Below are positions 9,986 to 20,900 of a stretch of DNA of 64,000 bases, one piece after another (position 1 is the stretch's first letter; each line of letters starts with the position of its first letter). The notes under the pieces are model-generated. The model saw only the letters and a list, made by a program, of their open reading frames with translations, was not told the DNA's origin and made no database searches. The position numbers were made by a program, and so were the translations under genes. Source of the DNA: Lasiosphaeria ovina (taxonomy: Eukaryota > Ascomycota > Sordariomycetes > Sordariales > Lasiosphaeriaceae). Location: positions 3,596,001 to 3,660,000 of the forward strand of contig JAULSN010000003.1 of NCBI GenBank assembly GCA_033439765.1, read 5' to 3'.

Positions 9986-11765
9986 TTTGTCTTGTTGATA
10001 TTACTCGTGTTTCCGAGGCCGCAGTATTTAAAACAACAGACGGATGTGACGGAGAGAAACGCGGCGACGGGACAAAGACTCGGGGTCCAGCGTGGAACTA
10101 GGGGTGACGCCGGCTCGTCGTATCATCGAATACTGTCGTGGTCGTGGGGTCGGTGGCAATGGCGGGGCGAGTGCTGTCGAAGTCGTGCGCGGTCCCAGGT
10201 GCGATCCCAAGAAGTCGGAAACAGGTACACGGAGGGGCAGTCGCGACGACCCTGGCCGGGGCGGGAGGAACGGACTTTATTCTTCAACAAGCTGGCTCAA
10301 CAGAGCAAGCTTGCCCCGTTCGGGCCCTCAGTCATGGCAAATGGCAAATGGGAATTCCGGAAATCCTCCGTCCCATCGCCAACGGCCCCCAGAGCAGCCA
10401 GCGCTCCATCCTTTGCGGGGCCCTGCACCACCCAAGGCGAAATTGCACTGCTCGAGTTGGACTGGTTTCCGTCGCTTGCTGACCCAACCGCGCCAAGGGG
10501 CTCTAGGATTGGCAAGACGCCCGCGAGCGATCGTTTAGCATAATCTGAACCCCTGTGCCCTTCCCTTGCGCACCCTGGTCGCTGTCTCCCGTCAGGGCCG
10601 TCACTCCTGGCCTCCGATCAATACCATAGTACGCAGTATGGATACTCGGTACCGACAGTACATTTCAAGGCATCATTCACTCACCCGGGCTCAAGGGACA
10701 GTCCATGGGGATTATTCACGTCTTGGCCATATCCAGTTTTCTGCGGAGTATCCTAAAACGAGCTGGCGTTTACCGGCGGGCGTGTTCAACATGCGGAGAG
10801 CTTGGGTTTGAACGTAATGCACAGCCCACTCGTTTGTCGTCGGGGGGCAACCGACGAGACCCTTTGAAGCGGCAAAGTCAAGATGCGGGAGTCTTGCCGT
10901 AGGGCTAGTCTGGAAGACCGGACGAAGGTGTAGTGACCATGTTGCTGGCATGCGCCGCATCTGGGCACGACGCGAAAGAAAAACAGAAAAAGGGCTGAAA
11001 CATTTCCAGCCTCCCAAGGCGCGAGCATGACCCCATTCGGCTGGGCAAATTTTGGTGCTGCTGTTGAGAACCAACGCCAATAATACACTAGTAGCTGCAG
11101 AAGATCGATGGCTTCGATGCAGATGCAGCAGGGTTCGGCATCACCCCCCACCTAACATTGCGCGAATTGCTCTGCGTCTGGAAGGCACGACAGCTGAGCT
11201 GCGACCTGGGAGCGGCGTGACGAAGGAACTTGTCCAACAGTGACTTCCAAGGCTGGGCTTGAATCGTCGATGCTGAGGCGCACATCGGCACTCCGGTTGC
11301 ACCAATCAACCGCCGAAGGGTTCCATTTCCAACGGGTGGCACAACAGCCAGCCATGGCTGTTCGATCGGCTCCACCAACCAACGAACAGGCCGGGGTCGC
11401 GCGGAGATATCTCTGCTGCATGGCACAATCTGTCCCCCACAGCGCCATCGCCCGCCACTCCGAGTCCCGAGCGGGTCGCAGCCATTGAGCCACAAACATC
11501 CATTTGCGTCCTGATTCGCGGCCAGGGTGCTAGTCTCGAGGTCAAATGGTCGGTGCGGCCTGCAAGCGCTTTCCATGTTCTAATTGGGGGGAAGTCCATC
11601 ACAAGCAAAAACAACAGCCTGTGCCACCACTAACAAGCAGACAAGACGAGCGAAACCGCACAAGGAGAAGATCGGGTTCTGGAGTTATTTTACACCTTAA
11701 AATTAGCCACGGAGTACTCCTGACGCTAAGGTCAAAGTCGTGTGCATCAGCATTATCAGTACTAA
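9986..11765. other. intergenic, 1.8 kb without a supported gene
   Basis: Open frames up to 183 codons exist on both strands (for example 9992-10543 plus and 11088-11576 minus), but they overlap each other, have Arg/Pro/Ser-heavy compositions expected of GC-rich noncoding DNA, and no domains. The first few hundred bases should be the promoter of the fasciclin gene. Confidence 0.45.
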
Positions 11766-12011
11766 TTATAGTATGGGGGGCCATTCCACAGATATCATAT
11801 CCTTCTCTTCCACGTCGGATCTATCCCATCCGAATAGGATCAACTTCTTAAGGTCCTCCTGGCTTACATCATCGTCGATTTCGATGTCGGCTACGTTTTT
11901 AGCGTCGCCGACGGGCTTCTTACGTGTAGGGCCTTTTCGCGGCAGCTTGCACGGCAAGGTGATTGTTGTTGTTCTGCGCCCAGGGCGCACCGGTACGGCA
12001 TATGTCTTCAT
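11766..12011 (-). CDS. small orphan ORF, 81 aa, next to a dispersed repeat
   Basis: The frame encodes 81 aa with a basic N-terminal half (GRRTTTITLPCKLPRK) and an acidic C-terminal half (ADIEIDDDVSQEDLKK). The amino-acid order looks protein-like rather than random, with no low-complexity run. No homologue is recognised. Its upstream side is immediately followed by one copy of a dispersed repeat (12079-12440), which may therefore contain its promoter or be part of the same duplicated element. It could also be the surviving exon of a longer gene. Confidence 0.4.
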   Translation of the reverse strand: MKTYAVPVRPGRRTTTITLPCKLPRKGPTRKKPVGDAKNVADIEIDDDVSQEDLKKLILFGWDRSDVEEKDMISVEWPPIL

Positions 12012-12078
12012 GATCTGGATTTCGCGGGGAGCTTCGTCTGAACCGCCTGCGATGGATCGGAACGTACCGGTTGAGCCA

Positions 12079-12440
12079 GTTGGGCCGCGTTATAAATGTA
12101 TCTGGTGGATGTCTTTGATTTGGGTGATGACTTGAAGGGGTGTGCAAGATCCTTTCGTCAATTGCAGCATTCTTGTTCTATCTGTACTCGGGCCGGCCGA
12201 TTGGCGTGAGTCTTCTCGGTGTACGTGTCATCGGCAAATCTATGGTTGTGCCGAACCTTGACGGCTCCGGGCCGTCCAAAGTTCGGGTTCAAAGTTCGGG
12301 TGTGTGGAGCGGAGCGGCCGGTATGTGATGTGCCAGTTGTAGCCAGCCGGATCCGAGAACCCTTCATGTTGGGCTTGTGCTTCGTGCTTCCGCCGGGTAT
12401 TAGCTTTTGTTTTCGTGACCAACTTTAATCTATATATCAC
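12079..12440 (+). repeat. dispersed repeat, copy 1
   Basis: About 360 bp are shared, in inverted orientation, with 24680-25068. Long identical blocks include ggtgtacgtgtcatcgg, gttgtgccgaaccttgacgg and gcttcgtgcttccgccgggt. Most mismatches are transitions. Copy 1 carries a 13-bp tandem duplication (ttcgggttcaaag) absent from copy 2, and lacks an 18-bp stretch found there. No terminal inverted repeat or target duplication is evident. Confidence 0.85.
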
Positions 12441-12581
12441 ACGGGGGGCCATAGCGCTTTTTCCCAAGGGGATGAAAGCAACGACGAATCTTATATCAAC
12501 AACGCAGTAAGAAGCAAGTGGGTCGGCAAGGTCAGTAGTAAACGTAGTTGTTGATCATTAGTCGACGAGCGACTACTGAGG

Positions 12582-13887
12582 TCACATGTGAAGGAGACCC
12601 AAGGCATCTTCATGTCGACCCCACCCGTTGAGAAGCTCGAGAACATGAAGAATGTGCTGACAGGTCTTCCTATGCTCGTATCCCAAGATGTTGATGTGAG
12701 CCTGTGTCTGCCGTTCCAGCAGCTTGTCGGCCTCATCGGGGCGCTTGGTCTTGAAATACAGGTCTGCAAGCTCGTAGGCGACTTTGTTTGTTTGTTCGTT
12801 TGTCGCTCCTTGAAGATGCTCGAGACCATCGAGAACATCGTTCAGAATCTCCTCCGTCTTGTCTTGCGAGATTTCGCCGCCCCGAGTCCGCACAAATTCC
12901 CGCATAGCAAGTAGGTCTGTCCTGGTCTTGCCTTTATATGACAGGTGGATCTCAGCGACATCTGTATCGCTCCAAGATTCAGCGCTCGCTTCCTTGACCG
13001 AGTCTGCCTCGCTTTCGATGTCTTGAACTGCAATGTCGTTGTTCGCGTCACTCTCATTAGGGGATGTCGTCGCGCTCGTGGGGGTTCTGTAAGTGACACC
13101 GTCCGGAGTGTCGGCATCTGTCTTGAAGTTAGTATGGCGCAGCAGATAGAAAGAGCCTGTCTGGACTGTTCCGGGTGGCTCTTACAACCTCTGGGGGGTT
13201 ATTCCCGGCCTTTGAGCGAGTGAATGACTTTTTGGCGCGCTCACCGGTCCACTTTCTGCCCCCCCACTTGTAGACCGTTCCCTTCTTGCCCTGCCTCTTC
13301 CGCTTCTTGTCTTTCTCAACCATGTACTGGGCTATTTCCTTGGGAAGCTTCTTTTTCCACTGCCACGAGTCGAACTGTTCCTTGTATGCCTTTTGGCTGT
13401 TCGCCAAGGAAGTCTATGATCAGTTTATGCGAGACATGAAACTGCTTATTGGGAAGACGTACGAGGCCTTGAAGGAGCATTCCCTCTCCATCACGCCCAT
13501 GGTGTCTGTGAGGCTCATGTCCTTGTCCATGTAGAGTGTTTTCATCATTGGTTTGTGTGTGTCCCAGTCTAGACCTTTGTACTTGGACCGACCATGCGCC
13601 TTCGGATGCGGTTGCTGTTGGAGATTGACCTTGGGGGTTGAGCTGTCGTCTTCCGCCTCTGGAATCTTTCGGTTGTTCGTACCAAGGTCAGCCATGTCGA
13701 TATCCTCAGGTTCCTTGGCGGTGGCTGCATTGTTCTCAGCTGGGTCGTGCGCATCAAGGTGTTCCTGACCTGCGGAGCTTGGCCCAACGTGTGCCGTGTC
13801 CAGCGCCAAGTCAAGAAAGGTGGGGCTCAACTCCCGGTCTCCCCAGCGATACTCCATCGATTGATTGGGGGAAAATCCCCCAGCCAT
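12582..13887 (-). CDS. Clr5-domain protein with TPR-like C-terminus, 391 aa, three exons
   Basis: Exons are 13887-13463, 13396-13186 and 13121-12582; introns of 66 nt (GTACGT...AACAG) and 64 nt (GTAAGA...TTCAAG with CTAAC branch site) join in frame. The Clr5 DNA-binding-like domain spans the first intron: WDTHKPMMKTLYMDKDMSLT, then ERECSFKAS joined to QKAYKEQFDSWQW and the KKLPKEIAQYMVEK helix. Ahead of it is a low-complexity acidic region (residues 1-100). The C-terminal part (residues about 285-391) is helical with TPR-like spacing (AYELADLYFKTKRPDEADKLL). Clr5 proteins often carry ankyrin or TPR repeats; this one is short and may be truncated at its 3' end. Nuclear role is inferred from the family. 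Confidence 0.8.
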
Positions 13888-14678
13888 AATCACGCTTTTG
13901 AAGAAGGGACAGTTGGGAAACTAGGCCCAGTGAGCAGGGCAGAGATTTTGGGGAGGCGATGAAGGGTTTCGGGCGGCACCAATTTGTGAAGCCAGTCTCT
14001 ATTTCTTATGAAGTGTGATGGGGCGGCGACGTGGGACAGGTTGTCAAGAAGGTCGGGCCCAGTTCGGTACCTCCGGACAGGTACAGTACTGTATGTACCT
14101 CGTTCGAGACACTCGACCCACGGGTAGTACGAAAGTGCACAGAAGTTCCCAAACTGGTCCTGCTCTGGCTGCAACACGTCCATAGCGCCGCGCACGCACG
14201 CAAAAAGCAACAAATGGCTGCTCGCAAGGCAGCCAACCTGCCATCAGCCCCAACAAAGTTGGAGCATCCACAGCCAGTAGAAACCACCCCCCACCCCTTG
14301 TCGGAGTTGTCAAGCAACCACCAAAGTTCGCAAAATGACCACAGTAATCCCATTCACGGCGAAAGAGCCTCACAAGAGCATTGATCGGGCACAGCCGACA
14401 GGCAGCCAGCTTCGGCTTTGTGCCCCTTTGCCACAAGCTCCGAGCCTCCGTGGTATCCAACGCACTCGGCGGTTTCCTTTGCCCCTGGTTCTGAAGCAAA
14501 TTGGGCACGCCTCATTTCACCCCCACAAGGGACAAAGTTCGCAAAAGTTTTGCTTGCTACAGTACTTTCGTGTTTTTACTCTATCCGACCCGACAGGCGA
14601 ACACCAGAAGTTTGGGATAGCAACCATGACAGAAGTTCTCATAAGTTGGACGAGACAGACGACGAGGAGGGCTGGTTC
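13888..14678. other. intergenic between divergent genes
   Basis: It holds the upstream regions of the Clr5 gene (minus) and of the small gene at 14813 (plus). Overlapping frames on both strands lack domains. Confidence 0.4.
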
Positions 14679-14686
14679 TATATAAA
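14679..14686 (+). promoter_or_regulatory. TATA box
   Basis: TATATAAA stands 127 bp upstream of the ATG at 14813, with C-rich sequence after it and a pyrimidine-rich leader (cttcctgcgctactgttctttcttcg region) in between. Distance and context fit a core promoter for the two-exon gene that follows. Confidence 0.45.
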
Positions 14687-14812
14687 CGCAGCCGCGATTT
14701 TCATCTGGGTCCAATATGAATGTTGGGTTAGAGACCGATAGTACTTGAGCTACATCCACCACTTCCTGCGCTACTGTTCTTTCTTCGTTGTTGACTGGAC
14801 GAGAGACAAAAA

Positions 14813-15221
14813 ATGGCCGCCTCACCCACCGCACAACCTCAGATGTGCTCGAAGGCGCCGTCCCCCGGGCAGGTCGCTGCTCACTGCGAGGTACCGTCAA
14901 GCTCCATCTCTCACCCATTCAGGCATAGGCTTTTTTGAATCAAGCCATTGACTGACACAGCCCCAGCCGTCAAGGAGTGGCACATCGTCACTTGATATGG
15001 GTAACAAGGGACCCAAACACTGGATTGAGCCCAAGAGGGGTTGGGGTGCGCCACGTAGGGCTATTTCGGGGGCAGTGCAGGCGCCTTTGGCGAGCCCCGG
15101 AAGTGGGCTTGCGAGATGGGTGAGCGAGACGGCCACCGAAGGGCCGTTCCACAACATTGGCAGCATTGCAAAGCCTCCACAACAGCCACCCTCCTACCAG
15201 ACCAAGGATAATGATCTGTAA
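14813..15221 (+). CDS. small two-exon orphan protein, 112 aa
   Basis: Exon 1 (14813-14890) opens with ATG in a strong context (caaaaaATGGCC) and ends HCE; a 70-nt intron (GTACCG...CTGACACAG, with CTGAC branch sequence) leads in phase 0 to exon 2 (14961-15221). The product is hydrophilic, Pro/Gly/Ser-rich, without signal peptide or membrane segment, and I do not recognise it. Support comes from the TATA box, leader, start context and matching splice phase, not from homology. A competing minus-strand frame (14897-15166) has no such signals. Confidence 0.4.
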
Positions 15222-15618
15222 AGTGTGCGGGCAACGGCGGGCGGTTCGCAATCCGTGTGGCAGGAGATACCGCAAGGCACCCAGCGGGGCAGTGTGGAGG
15301 GCCGCAAGTATGGTCGCACATAACTCGGAAGCAACAAATTGGGCGTAATAGGATGTTGATGGAAGGGACTAGGAAATATTTTAGTACACATGCACCTGAG
15401 TTTTACCCCTTCGTCACCGCGGGTCAGGAGCCTTATGGAACATGTCTGTAGCCGATAACCCAACTCGGTTTCTCCTAGGTTCCATCCAGGGCAAGTTCGC
15501 CGAGCTTTCCAACAAGAACGAAAACAATTAATCCACCGTTGAAATTATTGAGGTCGGCTCACTTGCCGCTTTCCAAAATTCGCATTCTTTTCCAAGCTCT
15601 TTTGCTTTCCACTTTACA
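15222..15618. other. intergenic, no feature seen
   Basis: Short flank between two plus-strand small genes. A pyrimidine-rich leader directly precedes 15619. Confidence 0.4.
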
Positions 15619-16128
15619 ATGCCTCGCCGCCCCAGACCCTCGCCCCCGAAGCCGAGGGTGGCACGCGGGATCCTGACTCGGGCAAGACTGAAGAAATTAG
15701 CTCAACAGAGTCTGGAGAACCCGGTAGTCGATCCGTCGCCGGCCTCGGACGGTCTCAAAGATCCAGTCACTCCTTCGATACAGGACTCGGGTGGCGATTT
15801 CAGCAGCGCTGAAGCTGAAATGTTTGAGGAATACCAGCGCAATGAGCAACTAGCCGCTATCACGCAGGGCGACGTCGACAGCGAGGGTGAGGAGTCGGAG
15901 CTTCACATCTATGAAGTGCGGGAGGATACTCGCGGTGAGCGCGTCTCACTCCGCACCGGGACAAAGTCAGAGATGAGTGTCCTCGCCTCCCTCCCATCAT
16001 CCGCAAAGCTGAACATAAGGCGCTTGGTTTGGAGGATGCATCTCACTCCAGGCCTGTCTCACTCACAAACACAACAGCAACTTGGAGCTTCTTTAACGCT
16101 CCCAATCGCGCATCTCTTCATCATGTGA
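15619..16128 (+). CDS. hypothetical protein, 169 aa
   Basis: The frame starts at an ATG in good context (tttacaATGCC) after a T/C-rich leader. The first 30 residues are Arg/Pro-rich (MPRRPRPSPPKPR), the middle (residues 55-110) is acidic and predicted helical (AEMFEEYQRNEQLAAI; EGEESELHIYEV), and the last 30 residues look less coding-like, so the true 3' end may involve an unseen intron. No domain is recognised. A basic N-terminus followed by an acidic region suggests a nuclear protein, which is only inference. Confidence 0.5.
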   Translation: MPRRPRPSPPKPRVARGILTRARLKKLAQQSLENPVVDPSPASDGLKDPVTPSIQDSGGDFSSAEAEMFEEYQRNEQLAAITQGDVDSEGEESELHIYEVREDTRGERVSLRTGTKSEMSVLASLPSSAKLNIRRLVWRMHLTPGLSHSQTQQQLGASLTLPIAHLFIM

Positions 16129-16425
16129 CATTACAACACATCGCAGTTGGCATAAAGAAAGTAGAATGAACCATTGGTCTAGATATACGGCCGAGCAGCG
16201 AGGGAAACGACCACTAGCAACTCCAACTCTCTGTGACCGAGGTTTCTGCAAGGCAGGCGGCCATCTCTGGCGGAGATTAAAGGGTGCCGGTGCTCCAAGG
16301 TAGTTAGGGTCTGCAACCATCCAAAGCGATCGGAGTCGAGCTGGCGTATGGCAACCACACCATGGCATCCCCAATCAACGTCGTCTGCATAGCACCTCCA
16401 GTCCCTCTCCCCAAGCAGCTCTCGC

Positions 16426-16803
16426 TTAAAAGACCTCGTTAGGCCAGCACTTCTCCTTGGGCCAGAGCTTCTGGTCGTGGGTCAACGAATGCTCCTCAAG
16501 CTGCTTGATGTTCTTGTTGACGACCTCCTTCCGGCAAAAGGCGCACTAATGAGGGGGATGTGTCAATCAGACTCTGTTCCTCGGGTTCGATGCGAGAAAC
16601 CAGCAAGGAGTTCAAAATACTCACGCTCGAAGTCATCGGCTTGGGCTTGACAGGGATTCCGTTCGCCTTGACGGGGGCTCTGGTGCCGGCGGCATCGGCC
16701 TTCTTGTGCTCACGCTGGACCTGTGCGTTGTCAGCGACCGATTGCATTCACATTTGGATGTGCGCGGGCGTGTTCATACTCTGGCTTTCTTGGAGATGGG
16801 CAT
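16426..16803 (-). CDS. small zinc-binding protein (ZNF706 / At2g23090-like), 79 aa, three exons
   Basis: Exons are 16803-16780, 16720-16625 and 16545-16426; introns of 59 nt (GTATGA...CACAG) and 79 nt (GTGAGT...ATTAG), all phase 0. The first exon has only eight codons (MPISKKAR). The protein has a basic N-terminal helix rich in Lys/Arg/Ala and then a single zinc knuckle, CAFC (residues 41-44) with a His pair H-x3-H near residues 59-63, followed by KLWPKEKCWP. Order and size match the small 4F5/ZNF706-like zinc-binding proteins of eukaryotes. It was hidden because no single frame covers it. Function of the family is poorly known. Confidence 0.75.
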
Positions 16804-17945
16804 GTTGGCGGATTTGTGGATTGTGTGGGGGTGAAGAAATGGGACTGTGAGTTATTGAGGGACTATCTCGGGTTTTCATAATTAAATTTTTTCTTCTCCT
16901 TAGCCTGAGTCAGGGCGAGAGCGGTGGGAGGAGGCAGAGAGGTTTCAAGATCATGTTCCTGACTGGGACTAGAGGGGTTTGAGTTCTCCGAAATTGCATC
17001 CAAAAGTATGGCCTTGAATCCGAGGCTGGAAAACCTAGATCGCACGACCTTTCTTTGTCAAAGAGGCTTGCAAAGTAGTATCGTCTGGTTTGATGCGTTC
17101 GTCGGCTGGTCTATTTTGAGCGCCCGATATTGCCAACACTCAATCTAAGGATCCGAGTCAGGGGCTTGCTTGCACCAACATACATACGCGTTGCGCCATG
17201 GTGGAGCCGAAAAGGGGCCCATCATCTCCACCCAACCGCTGCGATGCTGTATTGACATTCGACGGTGTCATGCCCTCTCCGTATGCAAATGCACGCATGT
17301 TTCAACGTCGCACCTTGGAAGTCTCGAAGCCCGTGAACCCGTGAATCTCGATGGTTCTTATTCGTTTGTCGTTGCCCCCTTTTGAACAAGACGCCCGTCT
17401 CTCATTCCCCTCTCTCACGCGTCCACAGCACACGACATTGGCAATGTGATCGAACGAGTTTGCAATTGTCGCAAACGTTGGAGGTATGATGGAGCAGATT
17501 TTAAAGAGTCTAATAACCGAACTGTCTGAGGCTTGTTGGATTGTGCTCCTAGTGTCTTGTTTGCACGGACAGTTCTGATGCTTCACAAAGGAGGACCTAC
17601 TGGCAGTCATCCATGGTGAAATAACGCCAAAAGCAACCTTCGAATTCATGAGAGCATCCCACATGGGCGCAGAGGCTGAGGTTGCGGCAGGTTGGAAAAC
17701 TTAAACTTGGCGAATGCTTCAAGCTCTTTTGGGGCGCTGGCGAAGGATGCAGGGACAACGGCCGTCTCTTTCCTCTTTGAAGCTGTAGATTGACGTGCAC
17801 AAGGACTGGAGTCTCGAGACCCAGCATCATCGCTCTTTCCAATCTGGTAATTTGCTCAGAATCGAAAAACTATAACCCCCCCTCGGATTCCAATACCTCT
17901 CTTTTTCTCCTCATCACTCAAAGCAAGATCTTCAAGCAGACCAAA
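16804..17945. other. intergenic, 1.1 kb, no gene supported
   Basis: Frames at 17302-17664 and 17597-17842 (minus) have no domains and no good start context. The region is otherwise featureless. Confidence 0.4.
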
Positions 17946-20900
17946 TCAATCCGGGTCGCCAACATAATACACCCAGCCAGCGATGCTCTCTGGCGTGACG
18001 GGCAGACTCGGCCACCGCACAAAGAAGCACCCAAACAGCACGACAATCATGTACGCCAGCACGCCGACCGTGGCCCACGCGGTGGCGAGGTGCACCTCCC
18101 ACGTCTGCAGGCTGTGGAAGGGTACGTTAGCCATGAGGACGGGGGCGACTTTGGAGAGAACGCCAGCCACGGCCACGAGACCTGTGAGGGCGTCGCGCTG
18201 GCGCACGGCGAGGTACAGCCCGCTGAAGACGGTGGTTGGCGTCGTGGTCGACGACGGGATGGGGCGGCGAGGGCTGCGGGCCAGGGCGCGGGAAAGATTG
18301 AGGAGGGCGATGCCTGTTTTTGACCAGTAGTTGTTGTTAGCAATTTAAATTTCTTTTGGAGAGAAATAGAGCGACAGATGGGAACCGAGCGACTCACGAG
18401 CAAAGAAATAATCCCAGAACAGCGAGATGCCCACGGCGAGCCCTGTAAACAGGACCGTCACCCCGAGGCTCTGGCTATCCATGAACGCCTCAAACGAGCC
18501 CGGGTCGGTTTGCCGCACTTCGACAACCTCGTAGTAGAGGATGAGGCCGAAGAGACCGCACAGCAGGACAAAGAACACAACATGGAAGACAAAGTGCACC
18601 GACGCGGCTGTGACACCGCGGGCAGAGCCTTGGTTGCTGGCTTTTGCCGTCGTTGTTGTTAGTGTTTGCTGCGTCTGCTCGGTCTTTTCGTGAGGCATCA
18701 CGCGTGTCTGTCCCGACGACATGGGGCTCAGAGAAGAAACCTGCGTCTGGCCCTGCGAGTCAAAGCTTGCTGCGCAGTCATGATCCCCGAGCCCGTCCCT
18801 AAATATGCCATTGTCGTTGCCGGTGTCGGCGTCGGCGATGAGATGTCGCTCTGAATTAGAACTGTAGTAGCTGTAGCGGGGAGTGTCTGTTGGCGCGATA
18901 GAGTCGTTGAAAGAACGCGCTTCGCTGACATCTTGACCGTAATTACCCCCAAGAACTGAGCCTTGCAGTCCCGGCCCGCCGCGAGCGTGGCATGTGCTTG
19001 TGGGAACCTGCAGAGAGACCACTCCCATTGAACGTTGTATTATCGATAGGCCCAGGGGTGCAGGAGGATCCAAGTCTGCCAGGGCTGCTCCCTCAACCAC
19101 GGGAAGGCGGAAGCTGGATATGTCCACCGAGGACGACCGTTTGCTCTCGTCACTATGCAGCAGCGGCCGCCGGGATGAGATGCTCGGGTTGTAGTAGCAA
19201 CTTCCAAGTGACGCTTGCCTCACTACCGCTGAAGTCATCTTTCCATCCCCTCTACCCCGGATGAGCTGTCGAGTCGCAGGGTTGAGACTCCCAAGCTCGT
19301 AGACTCCAGGTGCGGTTGGCGACACCCAAGGCAAGCCATTGCCTTTCTCATGTGTGATGATGCCGTATTTCTGGTTCCCATCATTTGTACGATAGGTTCC
19401 AATGCTGAAGGTCATGCCCTCAAGCTTCTTGGCAATCGCGCCGTGGCTACTCTCTCCTCCACCGTTAGCCGGCAACTCCATCTCACGCAGGAGGACCTGA
19501 AGCCCCCTGCCCGCCCCAGCCCTACCCTCTCTGCTCGACGGCGGGAGCATCGTAGCGAGATGCCCCATGTTCCACGGGTCCCTGGCAACGCCGGTGCGCG
19601 CCCGGTAGGCCAGGACGCCCAGCACCAGCACCAGTACCGCCATGCCGATAAGAAGCCCTTCGCCCAAGTACAGCACGCTCGAATAGACACCGATGCTCAT
19701 GAAGCAACCCCCGAGCTTGTTGGACGTGGGACACAGCCCGTAGACGCCCAGGCTGATGGTTGAGGAACACGTCGACGACAGGACAGCCGACAGCAGGACC
19801 AGCAGGTTGGTTAGGACAGGCAATCCCTCTTTGAACTGGTACAGCAGGTCCATGTTGTAGATGGGGCCGTTGATGCCGCCGGGCACCAGGCACACCGTGT
19901 TCGACGCCGGGAGTCCCGAGCCTCCGGGTCGGGCGAGGAGAATAAACGGCAGTATTCTCTTCAGGTTGGAGTCGAGCACTTGTACCAGAATGGACAGGAT
20001 TGTGCTCAGGATGATGGGGCCAAACAAGCCGATGAAATACTCAAAGTTTGTGGTCGGGTGGACTAGGAGGATCTGGCTTGGTCCGCCCGTATTGGGCTCG
20101 ACAGCCGAGGGGATGGCGGCAGGGCCAAAGTAGCCTGTTGTGCTGGCTGACTGGTTCAATCTGGTGGGTTGTAGCAGGGGCGGTATTGTGTTCACGGCTC
20201 CGCCAGTTCCAAGCATTTGAGATGCCTGTTCATTGCCTTGGGTGAAGCTTTTTACGGCACCCGGAATGATATTAATACCCGGCTCGGTGCTTTGGGTGAG
20301 GTTTTGACTGGCAGTTGAGTTGCCACGGAAGGGAATCGCAACAACCAAGCTGGCTTGGCGTGTGCTGCTAGATGAGGCCCCAGCAAGAACAACGGGTGGA
20401 AAGGTTGTGCTACTGTCGGTTGGGGCAGTATTTGTTGGAAGGGAACTTTCCGTAGTTGTCGTAGCCAAGACCTGAGGCTGGGTAAGAAAAGATGTCGGAG
20501 TCTCAGTGGAGGTAGCCAACTCCTCCGATTTTGTTGAGGACATCGACGCGACTAGACTTGTGCCGGAGGGGTCCAGAGTCGTTGGAAGAGTCGAGGGCGT
20601 GCTTTTCACAGAGACGCTCGCAGAAGATTCACTTGCACTTCCCACTGGAATACTACCACTTGGTTGAGAATCGAGGGATACCGAAGCTGCCGGTGTGGAT
20701 GTAGCAACGGGAGGCGTTGTCGGGCGAGAGATAACCGAGGCACTTGGCGTCGAGGATGTACTGGAGCTGGCCTCGGTCGTGATAGCGCGGCAAGCAGCCG
20801 GCACACCCTTCTCGCCGTCCACGATGGTGTCGATGAATACATAGCCGCTTCGATTACTGAGCCAGGGCGGGTGCGGATCTATGAGCATGTACGTGTACAT

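Noticed and set aside
9992..10543. 183-codon plus-strand frame upstream of the fasciclin gene
   Set aside because: Overlapped by two other long frames, Arg/Pro/Ser-rich as expected from GC-rich DNA, no conserved motif.
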